A program made the translations under genes and the position numbers. Positions 1 to 5,641 of a stretch of 6,210 bases of DNA are shown one piece after another; the first letter of the stretch is position 1, and each line of letters begins with the position of its first letter. The notes beneath the pieces are model-generated. The model made no database searches and was not told where the DNA came from. It saw only the letters and a list, made by a program, of their open reading frames with translations. Source of the DNA: Armatimonadota bacterium (lineage in GTDB: Bacteria > Armatimonadota > Zipacnadia > Zipacnadales > UBA11051); contig DPJP01000184.1 of the NCBI GenBank assembly GCA_003542955.1, positions 8,485 through 14,694 on the forward strand. Reading direction: 5' to 3'.

Positions 1-384
1 GTTGCGCTGCACATCGGCGTGATGGTCGATCTCGATACATGTCGGCGCCGCTTCCAGCGTGCCGATCGCGTCCCCGAGGCGCGTCAGGTCTGCGCAGTCC
101 AGCGCGATCGCGACATCCACGGCACCCGTCGGCGCCTCAACGACAAAGTGGCCACCGGGCAGCAGCACCCACCAGTCGGGTGGGGGGGAGGGGAAGACGA
201 CCTCCGCGGTCTTGCCGATCTGCTCGAGTATGGCGGCCAGGGCGAGAGCGCTGCCGACGGCGTCACCATCCGGATTGCGGTGCGCGAGCAGTACAAAGCG
301 CTCTCGCTCACGCAGCAACGACATCATCGCTTCGGGGGGCAGCAGCCTGCCGGCAGAGGTCTCAGTCGACGTCGGTCGGGTCAT
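1..384 (-). CDS. nrnA: DHH-family phosphoesterase, NrnA-like (oligoribonuclease / pAp phosphatase), 3' end outside window
   Basis: The first 128 residues of a DHH phosphoesterase are present; the gene continues past the left edge. Three metal-binding motifs are visible in order: HRNPDGDAVGS at residues 35-45, ALDCAD around 94-99 and IDHH at 119-122, which gives the family its name. Proteins of this kind next to rbfA are usually NrnA-type enzymes. These degrade 2-5 nt RNAs and remove the 3' phosphate from pAp using Mn2+ in the cytoplasm; they are about 320 residues long. The C-terminal DHHA1 substrate domain would lie outside the window, so the exact activity is inferred. The start is uncertain. 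ATG at 384 overlaps the rbfA end by 23 nt and has GGAG about 12 nt upstream. ATG at 396 is in frame but has poorer spacing. ATGs at 327 and 324 have no ribosome binding site and would cut into the helix before motif I. Translational coupling to rbfA is likely. Confidence 0.88.
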   Translation of the reverse strand, partial: MTRPTSTETSAGRLLPPEAMMSLLRERERFVLLAHRNPDGDAVGSALALAAILEQIGKTAEVVFPSPPPDWWVLLPGGHFVVEAPTGAVDVAIALDCADLTRLGDAIGTLEAAPTCIEIDHHADVQRN

Positions 385-769
385 CTGCCGATTCATCTCC
401 GTCGCTCTCGGGCCCCAGTTGGTCCTCGATTTGCTTGAGCGTACGCTCGATCCTCTGGGCTTCGCGAGGGGTCTCGTCCAGGCGGAACAGCAACGAGGGG
501 GTGAACTTCGTCTCGAGACGCTCCCCAAGGAGCACGTTGATGAATTTGCGCGCACGGCGGAGGCCGTCGGTGGTGGCCTCCACCTGCCGCTCCGAACCGA
601 GAACGGAGTAGTAGACGGTGGCGTGACGCAGATCCGGCGAGACCTCCGCACCGGTGATGGTCAGAAAGCCGATCGAGGGGTCGTCCACTTCATCACGCAG
701 TATGTCGCTGACCAGGCTCTGCACGAGCTTGGCGACGCGCCGCTGTCGCTGGCTGTGCATCTTCACCAC
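362..769 (-). CDS. rbfA: 30S ribosome-binding factor A (RbfA)
   Basis: RbfA is a small type-II KH-fold protein that binds the immature 30S subunit and helps 16S rRNA 5'-end maturation. The 135-residue product shows the family features: a basic N-terminal helix (HSQRQRRVAKLVQ), the DPSIGFLTITGAEVSPDL strand region at about 30-47, and the RKFINVLLGERLETKFTPSL segment at about 74-93. The last 20 residues form an acidic tail (ESDGDESADDPTDVD), which is variable in this family. A strong GGAGGTGA site at 773-780 lies before two consecutive GTG codons (769 and 766) and an ATG at 760. From the GGAGG core the spacings are 6, 9 and 15 nt, so one of the GTGs is the start, and 769 was chosen. The gene sits 61 nt after the DUF503 gene, and its 3' end overlaps the DHH gene. 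Confidence 0.95.
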   Translation of the reverse strand: MVKMHSQRQRRVAKLVQSLVSDILRDEVDDPSIGFLTITGAEVSPDLRHATVYYSVLGSERQVEATTDGLRRARKFINVLLGERLETKFTPSLLFRLDETPREAQRIERTLKQIEDQLGPESDGDESADDPTDVD

Positions 770-772
770 TGC

Positions 773-780
773 TCACCTCC
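773..780 (-). promoter_or_regulatory. Strong ribosome binding site of rbfA
   Basis: GGAGGTGA reads on the minus strand just upstream of the tandem GTG codons at 769 and 766. It decides against the ATG at 760, which would be 15 nt from the GGAGG core. Confidence 0.75.
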
Positions 781-830
781 ACGCGGGCATCCGCTGAAGA
801 GCCGAAGAAGTGATGCCCCGGGGCGCAACG

Positions 831-1118
831 CTACAGGATCTCGGCGAAGGCGCCCTCGACGATGACATCGCGGTCGCGACACGCAGCAGCCTCGATGTTG
901 GCCAGCACTTTCTCGACGTGCTTCTTGTCTCCGGAGACGCAGGCGACGGCCAGCGTCGCCCGGCGGGGGTCATCGAGTTGGTCTGTTTCGGCGACCGATG
1001 CGCTGAACTGCCGCACCAGGCGCTCGCGCAGGCTCTTGACCGCGCTGCGCTTCTGCTTCAGCGTCGAGGCGCCGGGGATCTGCAGATCAATCGTCAGCAG
1101 TCCCACGAAGGCCGGCAT
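831..1118 (-). CDS. ylxP: DUF503 / YlxP family protein
   Basis: This 95-residue protein has the length and pattern of the DUF503 (YlxP) family. It has an N-terminal VGLLTIDLQIPGASTLKQKR segment (residues 5-24) with the conserved LK.KR core, a central basic helix (SAVKSLRERLVRQF), the SVAETDQ segment near 41-47, and RATLAVACVSGDKKHVEKVL at 53-72. There is no signal peptide or membrane segment. The biochemical role of the family is not firmly established. It is repeatedly found between infB and rbfA and has been linked to ribosome or 30S maturation, which fits this context. The ATG lies only 4 nt after the infB stop, with a weak AGG-type ribosome binding site inside the end of infB, so translation is probably coupled to infB. 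Confidence 0.92.
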   Translation of the reverse strand: MPAFVGLLTIDLQIPGASTLKQKRSAVKSLRERLVRQFSASVAETDQLDDPRRATLAVACVSGDKKHVEKVLANIEAAACRDRDVIVEGAFAEIL

Positions 1119-1122
1119 GGTC

Positions 1123-3276
1123 CTATCTGCGTCCGTCGACGCGCTCGGCGCCGCCCGCCATCGTCACGCGGCGCTCGATGGACACCTCGACCGAGGCCTC
1201 GATCTGGTCGCCGACCTCCCAAGCGCGGTAGTTCCGCACCGCTATGCCGCATTCGCCCGGGGCGCTGATCTCAGAGACGTCGTTGTCGAAGTGCCGCAGA
1301 GAGTCGAGCTTCCCCTCATAGACGACCTCGCCGTTGCGACGCACCCGTATCTTGGAGTTGGGTTGCAGACGACCCTCGGTGACGCGGCAACCGGCCACGA
1401 CGCCGGCGCGAGAGCTTCTGAATGTCTGCAGGACCTCTGCCTGCCCGATGGCGCGCTCCTCAACCACGGGCTCGAGCAGACCCGAAGCGGCGGCAACGAC
1501 ATCATCGAGGGCCTCGTAGATCACATCGTAGCTGCGGATCTCGACGCGCTCAGCCTCTGCCGTCTGTTGCGCGGAGGAGCTCACGTCAGTGCGGAAGGCG
1601 ATAATAATGGCATCGGAGGCACGGGCCAGCATCACGTCGGACTCACTGACCTGGCCGACCCCGGTATGGACGATGTCGATGTCGATCTCGTCGAGGCGCC
1701 CGTCAAGCTCCATGAACTTCGCGCCGAGCGCCTGCCCGGAGCCAAACACGTCGGCCTTGATGATCAGGTTGAGCGGCTTGACCTCTCCATCGCGCATGCC
1801 GGCAAACAGCTCGCGCAGCGCGGCGGCCCGTGATGATTCCAGATCGCGCTCGCGATCCTGGAAGAGACGCTGCTCGGCTGCGGCCCGAGCATCCTTGGCG
1901 CTTGCCGCCTTGACGGCGATCTCACCGGCTTCCGGCGGCCCCGTCAGGCCGACGACCTCGACCGGGTGTCCCACGTCGACCTTCTTGATCGACTTCCCAC
2001 GCCAGTCGTTGAGACGTCGCACGCGCCCGTGATCGGTCCCCACCACGATTGCGTCGCCGACCGAGAGCGTGCCGCGGCGCACAAGAACCGTGGCGACGGC
2101 GCCCTGGCTCGTAGCCATCGATGACTCGATAACAACACCGACGAAGTTGTCCCCGGGGTCGCCCCACAGTTCCTGGACCTCGGCGACAAGCAGCAGCATC
2201 TCGACAAGCTCGTCGAGCCCCTGCCCCGTGGCCGCGGACACCTCGCAGACGATGGTGTCACCGCCCCACTCCTCCGGGACCAACTCATGCTCGAGTAGTT
2301 GCTGCTTCACGCGTTGCGCGTTGGCAGTCGGCAGGTCACACTTGTTGATGGCGACGACAATCGGCACGCCGGCGGCCTTGGCGTGATTGAGCGCCTCGAC
2401 CGTCTGCGGCATGATGCCATCATCAGCCGCCACAATGAGGATGGCGATATCGGTGATCTGTGCCCCGCGGGCGCGCATTGCGGTGAAGGCCTCATGCCCG
2501 GGGGTGTCGATGAAGACGATGGTCTTGCCCTTGCGCTGGATCTCGGATGCACCGATGTGCTGGGTGATGCCGCCGCTCTCACCGGCGACGACATTGGTTG
2601 AGCGCAGCGCGTCGAGGAGACTTGTCTTGCCGTGATCGACATGCCCGAGGACCGTGACCACAGGCGGCACGTCTACCGCGGATGTCGGGCGCGGTCCACT
2701 CGGGCGTCTCGCCAACTCCGGCAGCGGCCGCACGAGGTCCGGAGCCGGCTCGGTTGCGGCCTGCATCTGTGCGATGCGCGCCTCGATGGCTTCAATACTC
2801 TCATAGGAGCCCGGATGGCTCGGACTGAACTCACGCCCGCCCAACTCGCGCTGCAGGTGCTCAAGCTCCTTCTCCTGTTGCTTGAGTTCGTCTTCGTCGT
2901 CTTCCTCCGTGCCCTCGGCGGCTTCGGCGCCCTTGGCTCCCTTGGCGGCTTCGGCGCCCTTGGCTCCCTTGGCAGCGTCGGCAGCCGCGACGACCTCCAC
3001 GGGTGGCGTTGCGGTGGCCCCTTCACCGACCGGTGCCGCGGCAACCTGCTCCGCCTCGGCGGGAGCCTCGACCGTGTCGCCCTGAGCCTCGCGCAGACGG
3101 TCGCGCGCCTTCTGCAGCTGTTCGGCCAGCAGTTCGCGCACGGTGGCGGCGGTATCCTCATCGATGGCGGATGCCGAGGTCACATTCTGCACGCCCATGT
3201 GCGAGAGTGCCTTGATCAGCGAGCTGCTTTTCAGCCCGAGTTCCTTGGCGAGAGAAAAGACTCGTACTTTGGCCAA
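1123..3276 (-). CDS. infB: Translation initiation factor IF-2
   Basis: IF2 is the GTPase that brings initiator fMet-tRNA to the 30S subunit and promotes 50S joining. The 717-residue product begins with one IF2_N module (about 1-50). An Ala/Glu/Lys-rich linker with a 9-residue repeat follows, then a short charged coiled region (about 130-172). The G domain has G1 GHVDHGKT (211-218), switch GGITQHIG (235-242), G3 DTPGHE (257-262), G4 NKCD (311-314) and G5 SAATGQG (347-353). Domains II-IV follow, including [11 protein letters not shown] (503-513) and the fMet-tRNA-binding C-terminal barrel. The start is TTG at 3276: GGAGGTG lies 6 nt upstream and the protein then starts MAKVRVF, typical of IF2. 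An in-frame GTG at 3339 would add 21 unrelated residues and lacks this site. I see no second IF2_N module before the G domain, although many IF2 proteins have one. The gene is 108 nt downstream of nusA and 4 nt upstream of ylxP. Confidence 0.97.
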   Translation of the reverse strand: MAKVRVFSLAKELGLKSSSLIKALSHMGVQNVTSASAIDEDTAATVRELLAEQLQKARDRLREAQGDTVEAPAEAEQVAAAPVGEGATATPPVEVVAAADAAKGAKGAEAAKGAKGAEAAEGTEEDDEDELKQQEKELEHLQRELGGREFSPSHPGSYESIEAIEARIAQMQAATEPAPDLVRPLPELARRPSGPRPTSAVDVPPVVTVLGHVDHGKTSLLDALRSTNVVAGESGGITQHIGASEIQRKGKTIVFIDTPGHEAFTAMRARGAQITDIAILIVAADDGIMPQTVEALNHAKAAGVPIVVAINKCDLPTANAQRVKQQLLEHELVPEEWGGDTIVCEVSAATGQGLDELVEMLLLVAEVQELWGDPGDNFVGVVIESSMATSQGAVATVLVRRGTLSVGDAIVVGTDHGRVRRLNDWRGKSIKKVDVGHPVEVVGLTGPPEAGEIAVKAASAKDARAAAEQRLFQDRERDLESSRAAALRELFAGMRDGEVKPLNLIIKADVFGSGQALGAKFMELDGRLDEIDIDIVHTGVGQVSESDVMLARASDAIIIAFRTDVSSSAQQTAEAERVEIRSYDVIYEALDDVVAAASGLLEPVVEERAIGQAEVLQTFRSSRAGVVAGCRVTEGRLQPNSKIRVRRNGEVVYEGKLDSLRHFDNDVSEISAPGECGIAVRNYRAWEVGDQIEASVEVSIERRVTMAGGAERVDGRR
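2917..2970 (-). repeat. Perfect 27-bp tandem repeat (two copies) in the infB linker
   Basis: Positions 2917-2943 and 2944-2970 are identical. The repeat is in frame and encodes two copies of the unit KGAKGAEAA in the disordered linker between IF2_N and the G domain of IF2. Because the unit is a multiple of three, copy-number change by slippage would keep the frame. Confidence 0.9.
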
Positions 3277-3282
3277 AACCTG

Positions 3283-3289
3283 CACCTCC
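3283..3289 (-). promoter_or_regulatory. Ribosome binding site of infB
   Basis: GGAGGTG on the minus strand is followed by 6 nt and then TTG (3276-3274). This site defines the unusual TTG start of infB. It directly abuts the hairpin at 3290-3306. Confidence 0.8.
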
Positions 3290-3306
3290 GCGGGTCCCTG
3301 ACCCGC
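3290..3306 (-). repeat. Hairpin touching the infB ribosome binding site
   Basis: GCGGGTC and GACCCGC form a perfect 7-bp stem with a 3-nt loop. The 3' side of the stem ends one base before the GGAGGTG site in the infB mRNA. No U-run follows, so it is not an intrinsic terminator. A role in infB translation is inference only. Confidence 0.6.
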
Positions 3307-3321
3307 ACTGTGTAACACCCT

Positions 3322-3357
3322 CCGAGCGCGCAACGCCACGGTAGCTCGCGCGCCCGG
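3322..3357 (-). repeat. 10-bp hairpin in the nusA-infB gap
   Basis: On the minus strand CCGGGCGCGC (3357-3348) pairs with GCGCGCTCGG (3331-3322) over 10 bp with one G-U pair, leaving a 16-nt loop. It lies about 30 nt after the nusA stop and has no U-run. It may be a 3' stability or RNA-processing element between the two cistrons. Confidence 0.5.
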
Positions 3358-3384
3358 TAGTCCGTCCGTTTGTCTGAGAGCCTG

Positions 3385-4692
3385 CTACTCGAGCTGAAGC
3401 CCTTCGAGATCCTCGAGGTCGAACTCCAACTCCCCCTCATCAAGAGCCTGGAGCTCCGCATCCCCGCCTGTGAGCATCTCCGCGACCATGTTGGCCTTGT
3501 CCCGAGGGATGCTGCTCGCGTGGCTGGTGACCTCGACCCCCTCCTCTTGCAGTATCTCGATGAGGTCTTTGTTCTCCACCCCCAACTCCCTGGCGAGTTC
3601 GTAGATGCGGATGCGGTCTTCCTTTTCCTCTTCGGCAGGTGCAGCCTTCGGCGCCTGCTTGGCCTGTGTCTGCGCCCACTCGCTCTCGCTGCGGATGTCT
3701 ACGCGCCAGCCGGTCAGTTGGGCCGCGAGGCGAACGTTCTGCCCGCGCCTGCCGATCGCCAGAGACAACTGGTCATCCGGCGCAATCACCAGCGCCGACA
3801 TGTTCGCCTCGTCAAGCATAACGTGGTTGACTTTCGCCGGCGACAGGGCGCTCTTGAGATACTCGGCCATGTCGGGGCTGTAGCGAACGATATCGATCTT
3901 CTCGCCGCGCAGTTCATCCACAATGGCCTGTACGCGGGTGCCGCGGTGGCCCACGCAGGCGCCTACCGGGTCAACCTGACCGTCATGGGAGAGGACCGCA
4001 ACCTTTGAACGGGCCCCGGGTTCGCGCGCAACCGCCTTGATCTCGACGATGCCGTCATACACCTCAGGCACTTCCAGCTCGAAGAGCTTGGTCACCAGTG
4101 CCGGGTGCGTGCGAGAGACGATGATCTGCGGGTTCTTGGTCGTCTTGCGCACATCGAGAATGTAGAGCTTCAGGCGGTCTCGGAAGCGGTAGGGTTCGCC
4201 GGGGATCTGCTCATAGGAGGGGAGCAGCGTCTCGATCTTCCCCAACGTAATGAACACGCTGCGCGCGTCGCGCCGCTGCACCTCGCCGGTAACGACCTCC
4301 CCGACGCGGTGACTGAACTCGGCGAACACAATCTCGCGCTCGGCTTCGCGGATGCGCTGCATGACTACCTGCTTGGCCGTCTGTGCGGCGATGCGCCCGA
4401 ACTCCTCGGTGTCGAGTTCATACTCATCGTACTTGACTGTGCCGCTGGCCTTGAGTTCTTCGATGGCGGCTGCGTCGCTCTCGTCCACGCCCTCGGGGAG
4501 CACGGGTTTGAGCGCGAACATCCTGACGGTGCGCGCCCCGGTATCGATGACGACCCTCACATCGTCCTCGACACCGAAGTGCTTGCGGTAGGCCGATGCC
4601 ATCGCAGCCTCGACGGTGCTGATGAGGGCCTCCATCGGGATGTCCTTCTCTTTTTGCAGTTGCTGCAGGGCGTCGATGAATTCGCCATTCAT
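3385..4692 (-). CDS. nusA: Transcription termination/antitermination factor NusA with a C-terminal IF2_N-like module
   Basis: NusA binds RNA polymerase and nascent RNA and modulates pausing, termination and antitermination. The 435-residue protein has the RNAP-binding N-terminal domain (1 to about 125), an S1 domain (about 131-196), KH1 (about 232-282, loop GHRG 248-251) and KH2 (about 298-345, loop GRRG 314-317). An Ala/Glu linker follows. Residues about 359-407 then read [18 protein letters not shown] and onwards, which matches the IF2_N pattern and resembles residues 3-50 of the adjacent IF2. An acidic tail ends the protein ([14 protein letters not shown]). The extra module is not the usual NusA C-terminus; E. 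coli NusA has two acidic repeats there, and many NusAs stop after KH2. The ATG at 4692 has AGGAG 11 nt upstream. The gene lies 157 nt downstream of rimP and 108 nt upstream of infB. NusA identity is certain; the IF2_N assignment is from pattern recognition. Confidence 0.97.
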   Translation of the reverse strand: MNGEFIDALQQLQKEKDIPMEALISTVEAAMASAYRKHFGVEDDVRVVIDTGARTVRMFALKPVLPEGVDESDAAAIEELKASGTVKYDEYELDTEEFGRIAAQTAKQVVMQRIREAEREIVFAEFSHRVGEVVTGEVQRRDARSVFITLGKIETLLPSYEQIPGEPYRFRDRLKLYILDVRKTTKNPQIIVSRTHPALVTKLFELEVPEVYDGIVEIKAVAREPGARSKVAVLSHDGQVDPVGACVGHRGTRVQAIVDELRGEKIDIVRYSPDMAEYLKSALSPAKVNHVMLDEANMSALVIAPDDQLSLAIGRRGQNVRLAAQLTGWRVDIRSESEWAQTQAKQAPKAAPAEEEKEDRIRIYELARELGVENKDLIEILQEEGVEVTSHASSIPRDKANMVAEMLTGGDAELQALDEGELEFDLEDLEGLQLE

Positions 4693-4695
4693 TGC

Positions 4696-4725
4696 GTGCT
4701 CAACTCCTGCACTCTAACAGAGCAC
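4696..4725 (-). repeat. Inverted repeat enclosing the nusA ribosome binding site
   Basis: GTGCTC (minus strand 4725-4720) and GAGCAC (4701-4696) can form a 6-bp stem. Its 18-nt loop contains the AGGAG site of nusA (4708-4704). The stem is short, so the structure is only a candidate control element for nusA translation. Confidence 0.4.
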
Positions 4726-4750
4726 TCTCACTGTTGCCGTTCACACGGTA

Positions 4751-4767
4751 TCGGCGGACATCGCCGA
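4751..4767 (-). repeat. Short inverted repeat in the rimP-nusA gap
   Basis: TCGGCG and CGCCGA form a perfect 6-bp stem around a 5-nt loop. There is no U-run on either strand, so it is not a terminator. It is one of three dyads in this non-coding gap. Confidence 0.4.
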
Positions 4768-4807
4768 CGCCGCCTGCGGGTTCGGGTCGGTCCGGCCCGG
4801 CCCTACG

Positions 4808-4843
4808 CCGGAGCGTCGTTGCAGGCTCTGGTACGTGCTCCGG
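4808..4843 (-). repeat. Inverted repeat just after the rimP stop
   Basis: CCGGAGC (minus 4843-4837) and GCTCCGG (4814-4808) are perfectly complementary over 7 bp, with a 22-nt loop. The stem starts 6 nt after the rimP stop codon. No T-run follows, so transcription probably continues into nusA. Confidence 0.4.
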
Positions 4844-4849
4844 TTCCGT

Positions 4850-5335
4850 CTATGCGAGCAGGTCGTCATCGAAATCATACACCAGATGCCCGCCGTCGAT
4901 GGTCTCGAGCGCGATGCGCAAGACACCATCCTCGGTCTCCAGCAGAACATGCCCGGCCTCTACGCCCAGCAGTGTTCCCTGTCGCGTCTGCCTGCCGGCA
5001 TCCGTGGTGTCCGTTACGGCTGCCTGCCGGCCGGCGAAGCGATCGAAGTCGCTGTCACGCAAGAGCGGGCGCTCGACGCCCGGCGAGGAGACCACAAGGT
5101 GATAGGCCCCCTCGATCGGGTCGATGGCATCCAAGAGCAGCGAAAGCTGCTCCGCCATGTGCTGGCAGTCCGCTGCAGTCACGCCGCCGGGCTTGTCGAT
5201 GTACACGGACAGCACGCGGCCTGCGCCGCGTCCGCCAAACGTCATCTGCACGAGTTCGTAGCCGTAGTCATTGAGCGTCTGCTCGACCTCCGGCTCGATC
5301 CGGGAGACAACCGGGTTCTTCTCCACTTCCCTCAT
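4850..5335 (-). CDS. rimP: Ribosome maturation factor RimP
   Basis: RimP binds the free 30S subunit and helps early assembly around S12/S5. The 161-residue product has the expected size and both domains. The N-terminal alpha/beta domain includes YGYELVQMTF (24-33), VLSVYIDKPGGVTAADCQ (41-58) and the signature YHLVVSSPGVERPL (78-91). The C-terminal Sm-like barrel runs from about 95 to the end (TLLGVEAGHVLLETEDG at 121-137). The end is acidic (YDFDDDLLA). The ATG at 5335 gives the usual RimP N-terminus; only a weak GGAAAG site precedes it. An in-frame GTG at 5419 would lie inside the leader hairpin and add 28 unrelated residues, so it was not chosen. It is the first gene of the leftward operon, with its own promoter about 120 bp upstream. 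The ATG begins about 60 nt after the leader hairpin. Confidence 0.95.
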   Translation of the reverse strand: MREVEKNPVVSRIEPEVEQTLNDYGYELVQMTFGGRGAGRVLSVYIDKPGGVTAADCQHMAEQLSLLLDAIDPIEGAYHLVVSSPGVERPLLRDSDFDRFAGRQAAVTDTTDAGRQTRQGTLLGVEAGHVLLETEDGVLRIALETIDGGHLVYDFDDDLLA

Positions 5336-5396
5336 GGTCGGGCTTTCCGAACCGCGTGCACCCGGCGCACAAGGCATCCGGTACCCGCAAACAATA

Positions 5397-5423
5397 GGGA
5401 GTGGGGAAAAATCGCCCACTCCC
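5397..5423 (-). terminator. Terminator-like hairpin (candidate attenuator) in the rimP operon leader
   Basis: On the minus strand GGGAGTGGG, a 9-nt loop with five Ts, and CCCACTCCC form a perfect 9-bp GC-rich stem. TATTGTTT follows directly, a partly U-rich tail in the RNA. The hairpin begins about 27 nt after the predicted start point of the leftward promoter and ends about 60 nt before rimP. On the plus strand it is followed by AGCTAAC, so it is not a terminator in that direction. Its position inside the leader of an operon that encodes NusA suggests attenuation, which is inference. Confidence 0.55.
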
Positions 5424-5446
5424 AGCTAACAATGCCTGAGATGGAA

Positions 5447-5470
5447 ATACGGCGCAATTATATACCGTAT
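5447..5470. repeat. Inverted repeat flanking the -10 box of the rimP promoter
   Basis: ATACGG (5447-5452) and CCGTAT (5465-5470) are a perfect 6-bp dyad with a 12-bp spacer that contains the TATAAT box. An outer pair, GCCTGA (5434-5439) and TCAGGC (5470-5475), is also complementary. This could be an operator; no regulator is identified. Confidence 0.4.
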
Positions 5471-5485
5471 CAGGCCGCAATGCAA
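5457..5485 (-). promoter_or_regulatory. Sigma70-type promoter of the rimP-nusA-infB operon
   Basis: On the minus strand TTGCAT (5485-5480), a 17-bp spacer and a perfect TATAAT (5462-5457) form a housekeeping-type promoter. The expected start point is near 5450. The -35 box keeps only TTG of the consensus, but the spacing is optimal and the local AT content is higher than in the surrounding DNA. Confidence 0.7.
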
Positions 5486-5492
5486 GGCATTT

Positions 5493-5521
5493 CGCTTTCT
5501 TCCGCCCGCCGACAGAAAGCG
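5493..5521. repeat. Inverted repeat abutting the extended -10 of the TPR-gene promoter
   Basis: CGCTTTCT (5493-5500) and AGAAAGCG (5514-5521) form a perfect 8-bp dyad with a 13-bp spacer. It ends at the base before the TG of the rightward promoter and covers its -35 region, a classic place for a repressor or activator site. The binding protein is unknown. Confidence 0.45.
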
Positions 5522-5530
5522 TGATATACT
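5522..5530 (+). promoter_or_regulatory. Extended -10 promoter of the TPR gene
   Basis: TGATATACT fits the extended -10 form (TG, one base, then TATACT, five of six consensus bases). No good -35 box is present at the usual distance, as is common for extended -10 promoters. Transcription would start near 5537 and leave a leader of about 105 nt. Confidence 0.5.
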
Positions 5531-5628
5531 CGCATCGGGCAGGATACACAGAACTTGTGGCGAATATCCAGTGCGGGGCAAGGGCCGTGCGGCGGTGCGA
5601 TGTATTGCGGTGCATGTCTCATTCTCTC

Positions 5629-5635
5629 GGGAGGG
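5629..5635 (+). promoter_or_regulatory. Ribosome binding site of the TPR gene
   Basis: GGGAGGG lies before two consecutive ATG codons at 5639 and 5642. From the GGAGG core the spacings are 4 and 7 nt, which favours 5642. Confidence 0.65.
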
Positions 5636-5641
5636 TTGATG

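Larger units (their letters stand above)
5336..5638. other. Divergent intergenic control region
   Basis: These roughly 300 bp contain no supportable gene. They hold the leader and promoter of the leftward rimP operon, the extended -10 promoter of the rightward TPR gene, a terminator-like hairpin and two promoter-associated inverted repeats, each listed separately. Positions 5537-5635 are the putative TPR-gene leader. It includes two near-identical elements, GCGGTGCGATGT (5592-5603) and GCGGTGCATGT (5607-5617), whose meaning is unknown. Confidence 0.7.

Noticed and set aside
817..826. 10-bp palindrome GCCCCGGGGC-like element in the ylxP-rbfA gap
   Set aside because: It is self-complementary with no room for a loop and has no U-run, so it is not a terminator; probably chance in GC-rich DNA.
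59..865. Plus-strand ORF of 268 codons opposite the DHH gene and rbfA
   Set aside because: It lies fully antisense to two clear genes and has a low-complexity Arg/Ser/Pro composition at its start.
862..1833. Plus-strand ORF of 323 codons opposite ylxP and infB
   Set aside because: It mirrors the codon structure of the infB C-terminal region and has no ribosome binding site or family pattern.
2761..2766. Internal IF2 start at the Met codon of residue 171 (as in the shorter E. coli IF2 forms)
   Set aside because: No convincing ribosome binding site at a suitable distance was seen.
2632..3315. Plus-strand ORF with Leu/Gly-rich repeats that could look like a membrane protein
   Set aside because: The repeats are the antisense reading of the IF2 linker repeat; IF2 on the minus strand is certain.
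3277..3339. Longer IF2 starting at GTG 3339
   Set aside because: The added residues come from the hairpin-rich gap, and a well-spaced GGAGGTG points to TTG 3276.
4105..5274. Plus-strand ORF of 389 codons opposite nusA and rimP
   Set aside because: It is antisense to two certain genes, has no recognisable domain, and its second half is Arg/Pro/Ser-rich as expected for a shadow frame in GC-rich DNA.
5336..5419. Longer RimP starting at GTG 5419
   Set aside because: The start codon would lie inside the leader hairpin, has no ribosome binding site, and the extra residues do not resemble RimP.
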